The notes: a model not told the origin generated them from the sequence alone. DNA of 64,000 nt from Methylobacterium sp. J-048 (GCF_022829515.1 NZ_JAKSYL010000131.1:1-64000), one strand, 5' to 3'. Counted from the first letter of the stretch, positions 55,482-63,850 are shown. Numbers and translations: made by a program.

Positions 55482-56293
55482 GGCCGTGCCGCTCCGACCA
55501 GAAAAGCGCTGCCGACCCGGTAGGGTGCGAACCGGACCGGGCCGGACAGCCGCGGCGGCGCGATCTCCCGGATGCCGGCCCCGAGTTTTTCGCGACGCTT
55601 CGGGTCGAGGGCGGCGAGGCTGCCGGCGTCGAGCTCCACCACCACGCCCTCGGCGCGCACCCGGCAGCGGACCGCCCGCCTGGCGCCCGTACCGGCATCG
55701 AGGGCGCCCCCGACCAGCCGCTCGACCGCGTGGATGAAGCCCAGCGTCTCCGGCTCGATCGGGATGCCGGTCTCGACCCGGCTCGACAGGCAGGGCGCGG
55801 ACGGCAAGTCCGCCACCGTTCCGAGGCCGAGGTCGCGGGCGAGCGCCCGGACGGCCGCCTTGTCGAGGCCGGCCTCCACGTAGGGGTGGCGCACCCCGTG
55901 CTCCCGGGCGGCGTCGAGGCCGGGGCGGTACTCGCCGAGGTCGTCGCGATTGGCGCCGGACAAGATCTGCCTTTCGGTGACGCTCCGGATCGCCCCGTAC
56001 AGGTTGGTCTTGCAGAAGAAGCAGCGGTTCACGGGGTTGGCCCGGTAGGCCGGGTCGGCGAACTCACCGGCCTCGATCACCCGCAGGTCCCAGCCCTCCC
56101 GGGCGGCCTCGGCCCGGACCCGCGCGGTCGCCTCGCCGGGCACGGCCGGGGAGACCGCGTGGACGACAAGCGTCGCCTGTGGCGCCAGCCGGTGGGCGAG
56201 GGTGGCCAGCGTCAGGCTGTCGACCCCGCCGCTCACCGCCACCGCGACGGGCCCGAGTTCCGCCAGCACGGCTTCGAGATGCGCGCGCGTCAC
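55478..56293 (-). CDS. larE: ATP-dependent sulfur transferase LarE
   Basis: LarE sacrifices its own cysteine sulfur to build the dithio form of the pincer cofactor. The 271-residue product has the PP-loop VAVAVSGGVDSLTLATLAHR and the NRCFFCKTNLYGAI motif with the sacrificial Cys. SGANRDDLGEYRPGLDAAREH and LSSRVETG are also family marks. The second CXXC Cys is present (CFFC), so [4Fe-4S]-type LarE cannot be excluded. GTG start at 56293 overlaps the larC stop (GTGA). Confidence 0.92.
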   Translation of the reverse strand: MTRAHLEAVLAELGPVAVAVSGGVDSLTLATLAHRLAPQATLVVHAVSPAVPGEATARVRAEAAREGWDLRVIEAGEFADPAYRANPVNRCFFCKTNLYGAIRSVTERQILSGANRDDLGEYRPGLDAAREHGVRHPYVEAGLDKAAVRALARDLGLGTVADLPSAPCLSSRVETGIPIEPETLGFIHAVERLVGGALDAGTGARRAVRCRVRAEGVVVELDAGSLAALDPKRREKLGAGIREIAPPRLSGPVRFAPYRVGSAFLVGAARP

Positions 56294-57582
56294 CGCTCCT
56301 CCTTCGTGATCTCTTGCAAAGCGAGGCGCTCGGCCGCGCGGCGCAGGCGCGCCCGGTCGGCCTGGCTCGCCTGGTTCAGGGCGTCGTCGGCCTCGGCCTT
56401 GGCGGTGCGTCCGCCCGGCCGGTCGACGACCTTGACCCGGACCGGGCGCCCCTCCGGCGCGACCGTCACGGCCTCGCGGTCGAGCACCGCGCGCGCGACC
56501 GCGTGGTGGCGCAGCCCGATCGTGGTGGTCTCGCGGAAGCAGGCCGCGATCGCCGCCTCCAGGCTCTCGGGCTGCACCAGGACCTGAATATGGGCCATCA
56601 TCCGGCCCTTCTTGCCCAGGACCGGCATCTGCACGACGTCGCGCACGCCGGGCTCCGCGCGCAGGCGGTCGAGGCCCATGGCCAGATCCTCGCCGGATTG
56701 GTCGTCGATCTCGAACGCGATGACCGCGACCTCGCCCCGCTCCGACCGGGAGGCGGGCGCGTCGTCCAGCGCCAGCGCGCGCAGGCAATTGCTCAAGCCC
56801 GGCAGCACCCTGGTGCCGAAGCCGATGCCGCTGCGCCCGAGCGTGCCGGGGGGCCGGCCGCGCCCGGGCTCGGTGCCGCAGAGATGGCGCAGAATCGCGG
56901 CGCCCGTGGGGGTCACGCGCTCGCCCGGGATCCCGTCGTCGAGGGTCGAAAAACCTTCGAGCAGGAGCGTGGTGGCCGGCGCCGGCACCGGCAGCGGCCC
57001 GTGCTGGGTCCGGACCCGGCCGGAGCCCAGCGGCAGGGCCGAGACGCTCCAGCTCCGCACGTCCAGCGCGGCGATCAGGTGGGCGGCGGCGACGATGTCG
57101 GCGATCGAGTCGAAGGCGCCGACCTCGTGGAACGCCACCGCGTCGACCGCGATGCCGTGGACCCGGGCCTCCGCGTCGGCGAGGTGCCCGAAGATCGCCA
57201 GCGCATGGGCCCGGACGGCCGGCGCCAGGTCCGCCCGCGCCAGCTCCGCGCGGATCTCGGACCAGGGCCGGTGGCCGTGCGGCGCCGGATCGTGGGTATG
57301 GCTGTGCGGGTGATCGTGCGGGTGAGGCTCGTGATGGTGGTGGGCCGGGTGGCCGCCGTGCCGATGCGGTGCAGGCGGCGCCTCCGCCCCGGGACCCGAG
57401 ACCGCGAAGCGCAAGCCCTGCAGGATGCCGTCATTGTGGTCGGGCGCCGCGCAGGCGATGCGCGGATCGACGGCCCGCACGCTCGCGCGCACGCCCTCCA
57501 GATGCTCGGGAAAGGCATCCAGCAGCGCGGCGGCGAACATGTCGCCGGCCACGCCGCCGAGCGCGTCGAGGTGGATATGCAT
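56290..57582 (-). CDS. larC: Nickel insertion protein LarC
   Basis: LarC inserts nickel into the pincer nucleotide using CTP. The 430-residue product starts MHIHLDALGGVAGDMFAAAL, the family hallmark, has a His-rich nickel-binding insert (residues 73-104, about sixteen His), and continues through VDAVAFHEVGAFDSIADIV and GIGFGTRVLPGLSN. It is one uninterrupted frame, unlike Lactobacillus where LarC needs a frameshift. First gene of larCEB; no larA racemase is in the window. Confidence 0.93.
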   Translation of the reverse strand: MHIHLDALGGVAGDMFAAALLDAFPEHLEGVRASVRAVDPRIACAAPDHNDGILQGLRFAVSGPGAEAPPAPHRHGGHPAHHHHEPHPHDHPHSHTHDPAPHGHRPWSEIRAELARADLAPAVRAHALAIFGHLADAEARVHGIAVDAVAFHEVGAFDSIADIVAAAHLIAALDVRSWSVSALPLGSGRVRTQHGPLPVPAPATTLLLEGFSTLDDGIPGERVTPTGAAILRHLCGTEPGRGRPPGTLGRSGIGFGTRVLPGLSNCLRALALDDAPASRSERGEVAVIAFEIDDQSGEDLAMGLDRLRAEPGVRDVVQMPVLGKKGRMMAHIQVLVQPESLEAAIAACFRETTTIGLRHHAVARAVLDREAVTVAPEGRPVRVKVVDRPGGRTAKAEADDALNQASQADRARLRRAAERLALQEITKEER

Positions 57583-57691
57583 GTCTGTCGGTCGGCCCGA
57601 ACCGGAATCCTGATGCCGCTCAGATCGGCCGTCGTCGGCTCAAGGCAAGGGACGCCGCCTCGATCCGGTGACGCGGCGTATCGCCGTCGCC

Positions 57692-58873
57692 TCACTCGGC
57701 CGCGGCGCCCACCGAGTCGGCCATGCGCGCCCGCCGCGTGCCCAGCGGCTGGGGCTCGCCCACCGTCGTGTCCTCGGCGGTCTGGTGCTCCATCTCGGCG
57801 TTGAGCTGGGCGCCGGCGAGCACGATCATGGTCGAGATCCAGATCCAGGTCATGAAGCCGATGGCCGCACCGAGCGAGCCGTAGGTCTTGTTGTAGCTGC
57901 CGAAATGGGCGACGTACCAGGAGAACAGCAGCGAGGCGACGATCCACAGCACGGCCGCCGCGGCGCCCCCGGGCGTCACCCAGCGCCAGCGCGGCGCGTC
58001 CCGGCTCGGGCCGTAGCGGTAGAGCATGGCGAGCCCGAGCAGGACCGCCACGAGCAGCGCCGGCCAGCGCAGCAGGGTCAGCCACCAGGCATCGGTGCCG
58101 AGGCCGACATAGGTCAGCACCACCGGCAGCACCACGACCGCGGCCAGGGCCAGGATCAGGAAGGCCAGCGCCCCCGCGGTGAAGCCGAGGGAGACCACGT
58201 TGAGCAGGACGAAATTGCGCTTCTCGCGCTCGTTGTAGACGATGTTGAGCGCGTCGAAGACGTGCTTCACGCCGCCATTGGCGCTCCAGACCGACAGGAC
58301 GATGCTGACGACCAGGCTCAGGCCCAGCGCGGTGTTGCCCTTCTCGTTCAGCCGCTTGACCTGGTCGCCGAGGATGTCGAGGGCGCCCTGGGGCATGATG
58401 CCCTGGAGGCTGGCGAGCTGGTCGTTGATGGTCGAGGCGTCGGCCACGAGGCCGTAGCAGGACACCAAAGCCGCCACCGCCGGGAAGATCGCCAGCAGGG
58501 TGAAGAAGGTCACCCCCGCCGCGATCAGCGGCAGGCGGTTCTCGCCGATGTCGCGATAGGTGCGCAGCGCGATGTCCTTCCAGCCCTTGGCGGGGATCTC
58601 GGCCGGATGCGTGGCACCCCGTCCGCGATCGGCCTCTCTCCGGGCGACCGCCTTCGCGTCGTCGCCCTCGTGCGTGGGCGAAGGCTCGTGCGCCGAGGAA
58701 CCCGCGAAGGCGGGCCGGGGGCCCGAATCCGTCCGCGGCCCGGTAGGTCCGGCCGCCCGGCGCGGGAACGCGACCAGGCCGACCAGGGCGGTGGCCAGCG
58801 CCAGGGTCCAGACCGTCGAGGCCGGCCCCCCGGGGTCGCGGGCCGCGCTGCGGTCTGGATCGGGAGAAGCCAT
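57692..58873 (-). CDS. YihY/BrkB family membrane protein
   Basis: A 393-residue protein. After a cytoplasmic N-terminus comes LRTYRDIGENRLPLIAAGVTFFTLLAIFPA, here as IGENRLPLIAAGVTFFTLLA, the family's first helix. Six membrane helices follow, with WSANGGVKHVFDALNIVYNE and FGSYNKTYGSLGAAIGFMTW typical of BrkB. It ends in a charged tail (HQTAEDTTVGEPQPLG). Role unclear; once called RNase BN in error. ATG 58873 follows GAGGCG. Confidence 0.85.
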   Translation of the reverse strand: MASPDPDRSAARDPGGPASTVWTLALATALVGLVAFPRRAAGPTGPRTDSGPRPAFAGSSAHEPSPTHEGDDAKAVARREADRGRGATHPAEIPAKGWKDIALRTYRDIGENRLPLIAAGVTFFTLLAIFPAVAALVSCYGLVADASTINDQLASLQGIMPQGALDILGDQVKRLNEKGNTALGLSLVVSIVLSVWSANGGVKHVFDALNIVYNEREKRNFVLLNVVSLGFTAGALAFLILALAAVVVLPVVLTYVGLGTDAWWLTLLRWPALLVAVLLGLAMLYRYGPSRDAPRWRWVTPGGAAAAVLWIVASLLFSWYVAHFGSYNKTYGSLGAAIGFMTWIWISTMIVLAGAQLNAEMEHQTAEDTTVGEPQPLGTRRARMADSVGAAAE

Positions 58874-58942
58874 CGATACGCCTCGGCGCGGGGTCACGGA
58901 TCGCCTGCGAACGGCACCCGACGGGGCCGCGGATCCGACAGG

Positions 58943-58968
58943 GGAACGCCGCTGTGCACGCCCCGGTT
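58943..58968 (+). promoter_or_regulatory. Candidate EcfG-type promoter
   Basis: ggaac and ggtt are separated by 17 bases, one mismatch from the general-stress promoter GGAAC-N16-17-CGTT. It points toward the EcfG-like gene, 180 bases upstream of its ATG, so it could support autoregulation. GC-rich background makes chance matches likely. Confidence 0.3.
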
Positions 58969-59147
58969 CGCCGTCCAGTTGTAATCCGTGGCGGTATCCG
59001 GTCCTCAGTGCCGCACTCTTGCTTGTATTGGACCGGTTTCATCGTCCGCGCGCCGGGTTCTAACCCATGTTGGCGCGAGGGCGGCGCAAGCGCGCCACAA
59101 GCGTCTGCAACGGGCACGACCGACCCGTTCGCCGACGCCCGGACCTG

Positions 59148-59897
59148 ATGCCCGACACAGAAGGCCACACCCTGCTCGATCCGGCCCGCGACATCCGGCA
59201 CGGCCTGCCGGAAGCGGTCCGCAGCCACCTCGGCACCCTGCTCGGCCTCACCTACGACCAGGTCGGCCCGACCCCGGGGGCTGCCTCGGATCGCTTCGCC
59301 GACCTGCTGGCGCGCCTCGACGCCGCGCTCGCCAAGGACCAAGATTTAGGCGCGGGCGAGCGGGAGGCCGCGTTCCGGGCCGGCCTGCTGAAGGTGGTGC
59401 CGGCCCTGCACCGCTTCGCGGTCTCGTTGACCCGCGACCCGGCCGCGGCCGACGACCTCGTGCAGGATACGCTGCTGCGTGGCTGGCGCGGGCGTACCGG
59501 CTTCACCCCCGGCTCCAACCTGGAGGCGTGGCTGTTCACGATCCTGCGCAACGTGTTCTACAGCCAGCACCGCAAGCACGGCCGCGAGGTCGCCGACACC
59601 GACGGCAGCTATGCCGAGCGGCTGACCAGCATCCCGGAGCAGGGCGGCCATCTCGACCTCCAGGACGTGCGTGCGGCCCTCGAACGTCTCGCGCCCGTGA
59701 TGCGCGAGGCGCTGGTCCTCGTGGCGATCGAGAACATGAGCTACGAAGAGGCCGCCGCCGTCATGCAGTGCCAGATCGGCACCGTGAAGAGCCGGGTCTG
59801 GCGGGCCCGGGAGCAGCTCGCTCGGATGCTCGGCTATACCGGGGCCGAGATCGGCAACGACGGGGTGATGCTGTCGGTGACCGCGACCTCGGCCTGA
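59148..59897 (+). CDS. EcfG-type sigma factor with N-terminal NepR-like segment
   Basis: A 249-residue protein. Residues about 80-240 form an EcfG-class ECF sigma factor: LHRFAVSLTRDPAAADDLVQDTLLRGW (split as RFAVSLTRDPAAADDLVQDT), AWLFTILRNVFYSQHRK, then VMREALVLVAIENMSYEEAA and IGTVKSRVWRAREQLARML. Residues about 18-62 (VRSHLGTLLGLTYDQV ... SDRFADLLARLDAAL) match the two-helix pattern of the anti-sigma factor NepR. So this may be a sigma factor carrying its own tethered anti-sigma. ATG 59148 (MPDTEGH) is preferred over upstream ATG 59067. A free nepR gene is nearby. Confidence 0.8.
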   Translation: MPDTEGHTLLDPARDIRHGLPEAVRSHLGTLLGLTYDQVGPTPGAASDRFADLLARLDAALAKDQDLGAGEREAAFRAGLLKVVPALHRFAVSLTRDPAAADDLVQDTLLRGWRGRTGFTPGSNLEAWLFTILRNVFYSQHRKHGREVADTDGSYAERLTSIPEQGGHLDLQDVRAALERLAPVMREALVLVAIENMSYEEAAAVMQCQIGTVKSRVWRAREQLARMLGYTGAEIGNDGVMLSVTATSA

Positions 59898-60192
59898 CGC
59901 GGCCTCCACGGTATCCACCGGCGAATACCCCTATCCGACGCGACACCCTCTGTATTCGCCAGAAAATTTGACTTAAGTGAAGGCGCCCGGGGTCATTCCC
60001 GGGCGACATAGGGCGAGCTAGGTCGATCCGTCGTCCCGGCTCAGCTCCCGTCGGTGTGACATCCCCCCGATCCACTGACGGGAGCCCCTTTGGGGGGCCC
60101 GCCGCCGAAGCAGGCCCCGGCCTGGCGCTCGTAAGCGCGTCCCGTCAAGGGCTTGAGAGCCGTTTCCGAGAACGGCTTCACGGTGCTCGCCT

Positions 60193-60495
60193 TCAGCGCG
60201 ACGCGTCTTCGCCCCGGTCCGCGTCGAGCTGCTGCAGCAGTTCCGCCAGCCTCGGATCCAGCGCCTCGTCGATCACCGGATCATAGAGCGCCTGCAGCTG
60301 GCGGCCGAGCCGCATCCGCGTCTGCGCGTCGAGGGCCGGGGCGCCGCTGGCGACCGGGAACACCCGCAGGGCCGTGGGGGCGGTCCCGGGCGCGGGTCTC
60401 GGGGCGGCACGCTGATGGGCGGGGTATGGCATTCGGTCTACATCGGCCTGAAGCGGCGCGACGGCAACCACCCGGCGCCACGAAGTCTCAGGCAT
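60193..60495 (-). CDS. nepR: NepR family anti-sigma factor
   Basis: The C-terminal 40 residues TRMRLGRQLQALYDPVIDEA ... LAELLQQLDADRGED match NepR: helix 1 LGxxLxxxYDxV and helix 2 LxxLLxxLD. NepR holds EcfG sigma factors inactive until PhyR-P displaces it. GAGGAC before ATG 60495 and the 8-base overlap with the upstream gene support this start (100 residues); ATG 60432 would give 79. It is convergent with the EcfG-like gene. No phyR is in the window. Confidence 0.7.
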   Translation of the reverse strand: MPETSWRRVVAVAPLQADVDRMPYPAHQRAAPRPAPGTAPTALRVFPVASGAPALDAQTRMRLGRQLQALYDPVIDEALDPRLAELLQQLDADRGEDASR

Positions 60496-60814
60496 CGTCC
60501 TCGGGCGCGAACACCTCGCCCTTCTCGGCCAGCACCGTGTCGGCCTCGTCGTGCGCCAAGATATCGCGAGCCAGCGCATCGGGGTCGGCCCGGCCCACGG
60601 TCCCGGCCAGCGCACGCTCCCAATCCAACGGCAGGGGGCCGCCTCCAGCGGTCAGGATCGCGGCGGCGCGGTCGCGCAGTCGCGCCCAGGACACGGCGTC
60701 CAGCCCGGCGAGGGCACCCCCGAGGTCGAGTTCGGCGGCAGCCTGCCTGGCGGCGGCCGCCCAGGCGGGTGGCGGTTCGGTCGCAAAGGGGTCGGTCGCA
60801 GAGGGGTCGGTCAT
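60488..60814 (-). CDS. Small protein upstream of nepR, unknown
   Basis: A 108-residue acidic protein, with WAAAARQAAAELDLGGALAG, VSWARLRDRAAAIL and DILAHDEADTVLAEKGEVF. No family recognised and no signal peptide. Its 3' end overlaps the start of nepR by eight bases, so the pair is co-translated and it may take part in the same regulation. GAGG precedes ATG 60814. Confidence 0.55.
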   Translation of the reverse strand: MTDPSATDPFATEPPPAWAAAARQAAAELDLGGALAGLDAVSWARLRDRAAAILTAGGGPLPLDWERALAGTVGRADPDALARDILAHDEADTVLAEKGEVFAPEDDA

Positions 60815-60873
60815 GGCGGCCTCGCGCAGGGTCTCGGATCCGCCACCGGACATAGCGCGCGGGCTGAAAAAGG

Positions 60874-61431
60874 TCAGCGCAGCCCGTGGCGGGCGATCTC
60901 CTCCGGCACCAGCTCGGCCGCGTCCTGGCGCGCCAGGATGGCGTCGATGGCGATCGGGCGGTCGTCCCAGGCATCGATGCCGACATCGCAGGAGCGGCTG
61001 GTATCGGGCAGCCAGCCGTGGCTGTGGCCGTAGAGATGGCGGGTCTCCCGCCACAGGCCGGGCCAGGCCCGGTGCGCGTAATGCGACAGGAACAGGCGGT
61101 GCTCCCGGCCCTGCGCATCCGGGACCGAGATCCGGGCGCTGTCGGCGGGTGGCTCGGCCCAGGGCAGGTCGAGCACGCGGTTCGAATCGTGGTTGCCCCG
61201 GATGAGGCGCTTGATGCCGTTGAGCTGCGCGAAGATCGCCGCGCAATGCGCCCGGCTCGCCCCCGCGGCGAAGTCGCCGAGATGCCAGAGCGTGTCCTCC
61301 GGCCCGACCACGGCGTTCCAGGCGGCGACCAGGGCCGCGTCATGCGCCGCGATGCTGTCGTGGCGCGCGCCGCGGTGGCGCAGGATGTGCGGGTCGCCGA
61401 AATGCGTGTCCGCGGTGAAGAAGATCGCCAT
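60874..61431 (-). CDS. Metallophosphoesterase
   Basis: A 185-residue calcineurin-like phosphoesterase. Metal ligands are visible: FFTADTHFGD (D-x-H), LWHLGDFAAG (GD), LIRGNHDSNRV (GNHD), FLSHYAHRAW (SH) and LYGHSHG (GHSH). This is the full two-metal set. Substrate unknown; short members act on nucleotides or cyclic nucleotides. Same strand as, and upstream of, the nepR pair (59 bases). Confidence 0.85.
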   Translation of the reverse strand: MAIFFTADTHFGDPHILRHRGARHDSIAAHDAALVAAWNAVVGPEDTLWHLGDFAAGASRAHCAAIFAQLNGIKRLIRGNHDSNRVLDLPWAEPPADSARISVPDAQGREHRLFLSHYAHRAWPGLWRETRHLYGHSHGWLPDTSRSCDVGIDAWDDRPIAIDAILARQDAAELVPEEIARHGLR

Positions 61432-61609
61432 GGCGCCGAATCCGCGAATCCCGTCCCAATCCACCGTCGCATCCGGCGCCGCTCCGAGGTGGACCGGCGC
61501 GGGCGCCCGGCAAGGCTTGCGCGGCATCGCGGCCGCGCCCCGCGGGACGGAGCATCGTCCGGGAGGGGTGCCTCGGGCTTTCGGGACGATGCGACCTATC
61601 TGGACCGCG

Positions 61610-62266
61610 ATGCTCGATCCCACAGCCTACGCGCACCTGCTCGACGCCGCCCGCGCACATCCGCTCCTGGAGGCCGCGATCCGGCAGGCCGGCCCGCTCC
61701 GGATCGACCCGCCGCCGCATGCCTGCGTGGCCGACCGGCTGTTCGTCGAGGTCGTGAACCAGCAGCTCTCCACCCGGGCTGCGGCGGCGATCTGGACGCG
61801 GGTCGAGGCCGCGGCGGCGGCAGCGGGCTCGAGCCCGCGCACGCTGTTCGAGGCCGGCGACCCGGCTCTGCTGCGGGCCTGCGGCATCTCGGGCAACAAG
61901 GTCCGCGCCCTCCAGGCGATCGTCGCCGCCGAGGTGGCCGGCCTGCTCGGCCCCGACCTCGCCGGCCTGCCGCAGGCCGAGCGCGCCGCGATCCTGTGCG
62001 GCATCCGCGGAATCGGCCCCTGGACCGCCGACATGATCGGCATCTTCCACTTCCAGGACCCCGACATCTGGCCCGCGGGCGACGTCGCGGCGGTGGGCTG
62101 CCTGCGCCGGCTCACCGGCGGCACCGACACGCCCGCCCTCGCGGCCCCGTTCGCGCCGTACCGCTCGATCCTGGCCCGCTACCTGTGGCGCATCAAGGAC
62201 ACCGCCCCGGCGGAGCCGCCGAGCCTCCCCGCGGGCCGCCCCCGCGCCGCGGTGAAATCCGGGTGA
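61610..62266 (+). CDS. AlkA-like DNA-3-methyladenine glycosylase (HhH-GPD)
   Basis: A 218-residue base-excision repair glycosylase. LFVEVVNQQLSTRAAAAIWTR is the first HhH-GPD helix region, CGISGNKVRAL the substrate-pocket part, ILCGIRGIGPWTADMIGIF the helix-hairpin-helix, and WPAGDVAA contains the catalytic Asp. It removes alkylated purines. ATG 61610 is the nearest to the family start. Divergent from the metallophosphoesterase. Confidence 0.88.
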   Translation: MLDPTAYAHLLDAARAHPLLEAAIRQAGPLRIDPPPHACVADRLFVEVVNQQLSTRAAAAIWTRVEAAAAAAGSSPRTLFEAGDPALLRACGISGNKVRALQAIVAAEVAGLLGPDLAGLPQAERAAILCGIRGIGPWTADMIGIFHFQDPDIWPAGDVAAVGCLRRLTGGTDTPALAAPFAPYRSILARYLWRIKDTAPAEPPSLPAGRPRAAVKSG

Positions 62267-62304
62267 CGGACGCCCCCCGATCGGCTATCCGTTTCGCGGG
62301 CGCA

Positions 62305-62380
62305 GGGCCTGTAGCTCAATGGTTAGAGCCGACCGCTCATAACGGTCTGGTTGCAGGTTCGAGTCCTGCCGGGCCCACCA
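62305..62380 (+). tRNA. tRNA with CAU anticodon, probably tRNA-Ile2
   Basis: A complete 76-base cloverleaf with encoded CCA: acceptor gggcctg/cgggccc (one G-U), D-arm gctc...gagc, anticodon stem gaccg/cggtc with loop ctcataa (anticodon CAU), and T-arm gcagg ttcgagt cctgc. The D-arm gctcaatggttagagc and variable loop tggtt resemble tRNA-Ile2, whose C34 is changed to lysidine to read AUA, more than elongator tRNA-Met. It is not an initiator (the first pair is G-C). Confidence 0.9.
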
Positions 62381-62628
62381 CCTGTTTTGCAAGGTCTCGC
62401 AGCAGAACAAGATTTTCGGCCGGCCCCGCACTTGGCTCTCGCCGCCCTGCAGGCCATCGGCAGATCTTCCAAGACCACAGGCCGGATGATCTGCGACCTT
62501 GAGACAGCGTCCGCTCGCGAGTCGATCGGAGGGCTTCGGCGTTTCCTCGAAACCCGCACCGAAATCCGGCTGCTCCTGGCCGCACCTTTCGTCCCGCTGG
62601 CACGGGGCGCGGCGTAGCCGTGCAAACC

Positions 62629-63033
62629 ATGAGAACTGATCCGATGGGCTCCGACCTGACCGTCTACTACGATGGCGGCTGTCCGCTCTGCCGGGCCGAG
62701 ATCGGTCACTACCGCCAATGCCGCGGGGCCGAGCGGATCGCCTTCGTCGATGTCGGGCGCAATGCGCCGACGGTGGGCCTCGGGCCGGATCTCGACCGGG
62801 GCGACGCGCTGCGGCGCTTCCACGTGCGTGGCGCGGATGGTCGGCTGGTATCGGGGGCGGCGGCGTTTGCGCGGCTGTGGCGTGTCCTGCCGAACTGGCG
62901 CTGGCTCGGCCGCCTCGTCGAGCTGCGCGTCTTCGGGCTGCCGCTCGTCCTGCCGCTGGCGGAGGCGGCCTACCGGCTGTCGCTACCCCTGCGGCCGCAA
63001 CTGGCGCGGCTGATCGCCCGCCGGCAGCACTGA
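62629..63033 (+). CDS. DCC family thiol-disulfide oxidoreductase (DUF393)
   Basis: A 134-residue thioredoxin-like protein. LTVYYDGGCPLCRAEIGHY carries the DxxCxxC motif of the DCC family. LPNWRWLGRLVELRVFGLPL and AYRLSLPLRPQLARL complete the family pattern. The exact start is unsure (GTG 62620, ATG 62629 or 62644). Function within the family is poorly defined; a redox role is assumed from CPLC. It lies about 250 bases beyond the tRNA, a stretch with no other gene. Confidence 0.8.
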   Translation: MRTDPMGSDLTVYYDGGCPLCRAEIGHYRQCRGAERIAFVDVGRNAPTVGLGPDLDRGDALRRFHVRGADGRLVSGAAAFARLWRVLPNWRWLGRLVELRVFGLPLVLPLAEAAYRLSLPLRPQLARLIARRQH

Positions 63034-63096
63034 GCCCGCGCCCTAGAATTCCGCGGACGATCGCGGCGGGAACGCGGAGCGGATCTCGGGGCGGGG

Positions 63097-63215
63097 ATGC
63101 TCGCCGCCATGGCGACACCGCCCTTGGCCGCTGCGCCGAGCACCGGGAAGACCGACAGGACGCCCGATCAGGCGCTCCGGGCTCTCGAGGACGGCAACAC
63201 CAATGATCTCACCGA
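63097..63215 (+). pseudogene. 5' fragment resembling a secreted beta carbonic anhydrase
   Basis: The start MLAAMATPPLAAAPSTGK followed by RTPDQALRALEDGN resembles the leader and TPDEALxxLxxGN helix that begins secreted beta-class carbonic anhydrases. After this the frame loses all similarity, and no CxDSR or HxxC motif appears. If real, only the 5' end remains. A chance likeness is possible because the fragment is short. Confidence 0.35.
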
Positions 63216-63343
63216 CCCGCCACGCCTGCGAGCGCCCACCGTCCCGACATGCGCGAGGCTGCTCGCGGGTGGCCCAGACCCGGTCGGCTCAAACATCCGC
63301 CGGAACGCTTCCGCAAAGCCGCGAAAGCTGGCATCCTAAGCCC

Positions 63344-63772
63344 GTGATCCTCTGGTTGGCCCTTCGGCGGCTGCTTCCGCTTCTGGCGGTTCTGAGCCTC
63401 GCCCTGATTCCGGTCGCCGCCCCCGCGGCGGTCGCCGGCATGCATGCGCCGATAGCCCAGGGGAATCAGGCCGTGCCGCATGAGCACGGCCACGCGATGG
63501 CCGCGATGGACATGGCCGACGCCGCCATGGCGGCCATGCCGTGCTGCCCGCCCGAGGCTGCGGCGCCGGCGGATCAGCCCGGGGACGGCGCCAAGGGCTG
63601 CCTCAAGGGCTGCCCGCTGATGGCCCTGTGCCTCGGCAGCCTCGCCTCCCTGCCGCCCTCCGGGATCGGCCTGCCGGTGCCACTCGCCACCGGGGCGACC
63701 GCGTTCGCGCGGCGCGCCGACGGGTTCGCCAGCGTCACCGGGACGCCGCCGCCCGAGCCGCCCCGAGCCTGA
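63344..63772 (+). CDS. Secreted His/Met/Cys-rich protein, probable metal link
   Basis: A 142-residue protein with an N-terminal hydrophobic signal or anchor (LALRRLLPLLAVLSLALIPV). HEHGHAMAAMDMADAAMAAM, then CCPPE and GCLKGCPLMALCLG follow, a set of possible metal-binding residues (copper or mercury type). It resembles DUF2946-like proteins next to copper genes. GTG start at 63344 gives the signal peptide. A hairpin (63805-63824) separates it from the next gene. Confidence 0.6.
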   Translation: MILWLALRRLLPLLAVLSLALIPVAAPAAVAGMHAPIAQGNQAVPHEHGHAMAAMDMADAAMAAMPCCPPEAAAPADQPGDGAKGCLKGCPLMALCLGSLASLPPSGIGLPVPLATGATAFARRADGFASVTGTPPPEPPRA

Positions 63773-63850
63773 CCCCGATGCCGCGGGCCGCGACGCCCGC
63801 GTGAGGCCGCACGCCCGTGCGGCCGGCCATCGTGGTTCAGGAGATTTTTC

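Noticed and set aside
62351..62617. An 88-codon frame starting inside the tRNA gene
   Set aside because: It begins within the tRNA sequence and has no recognisable protein feature.
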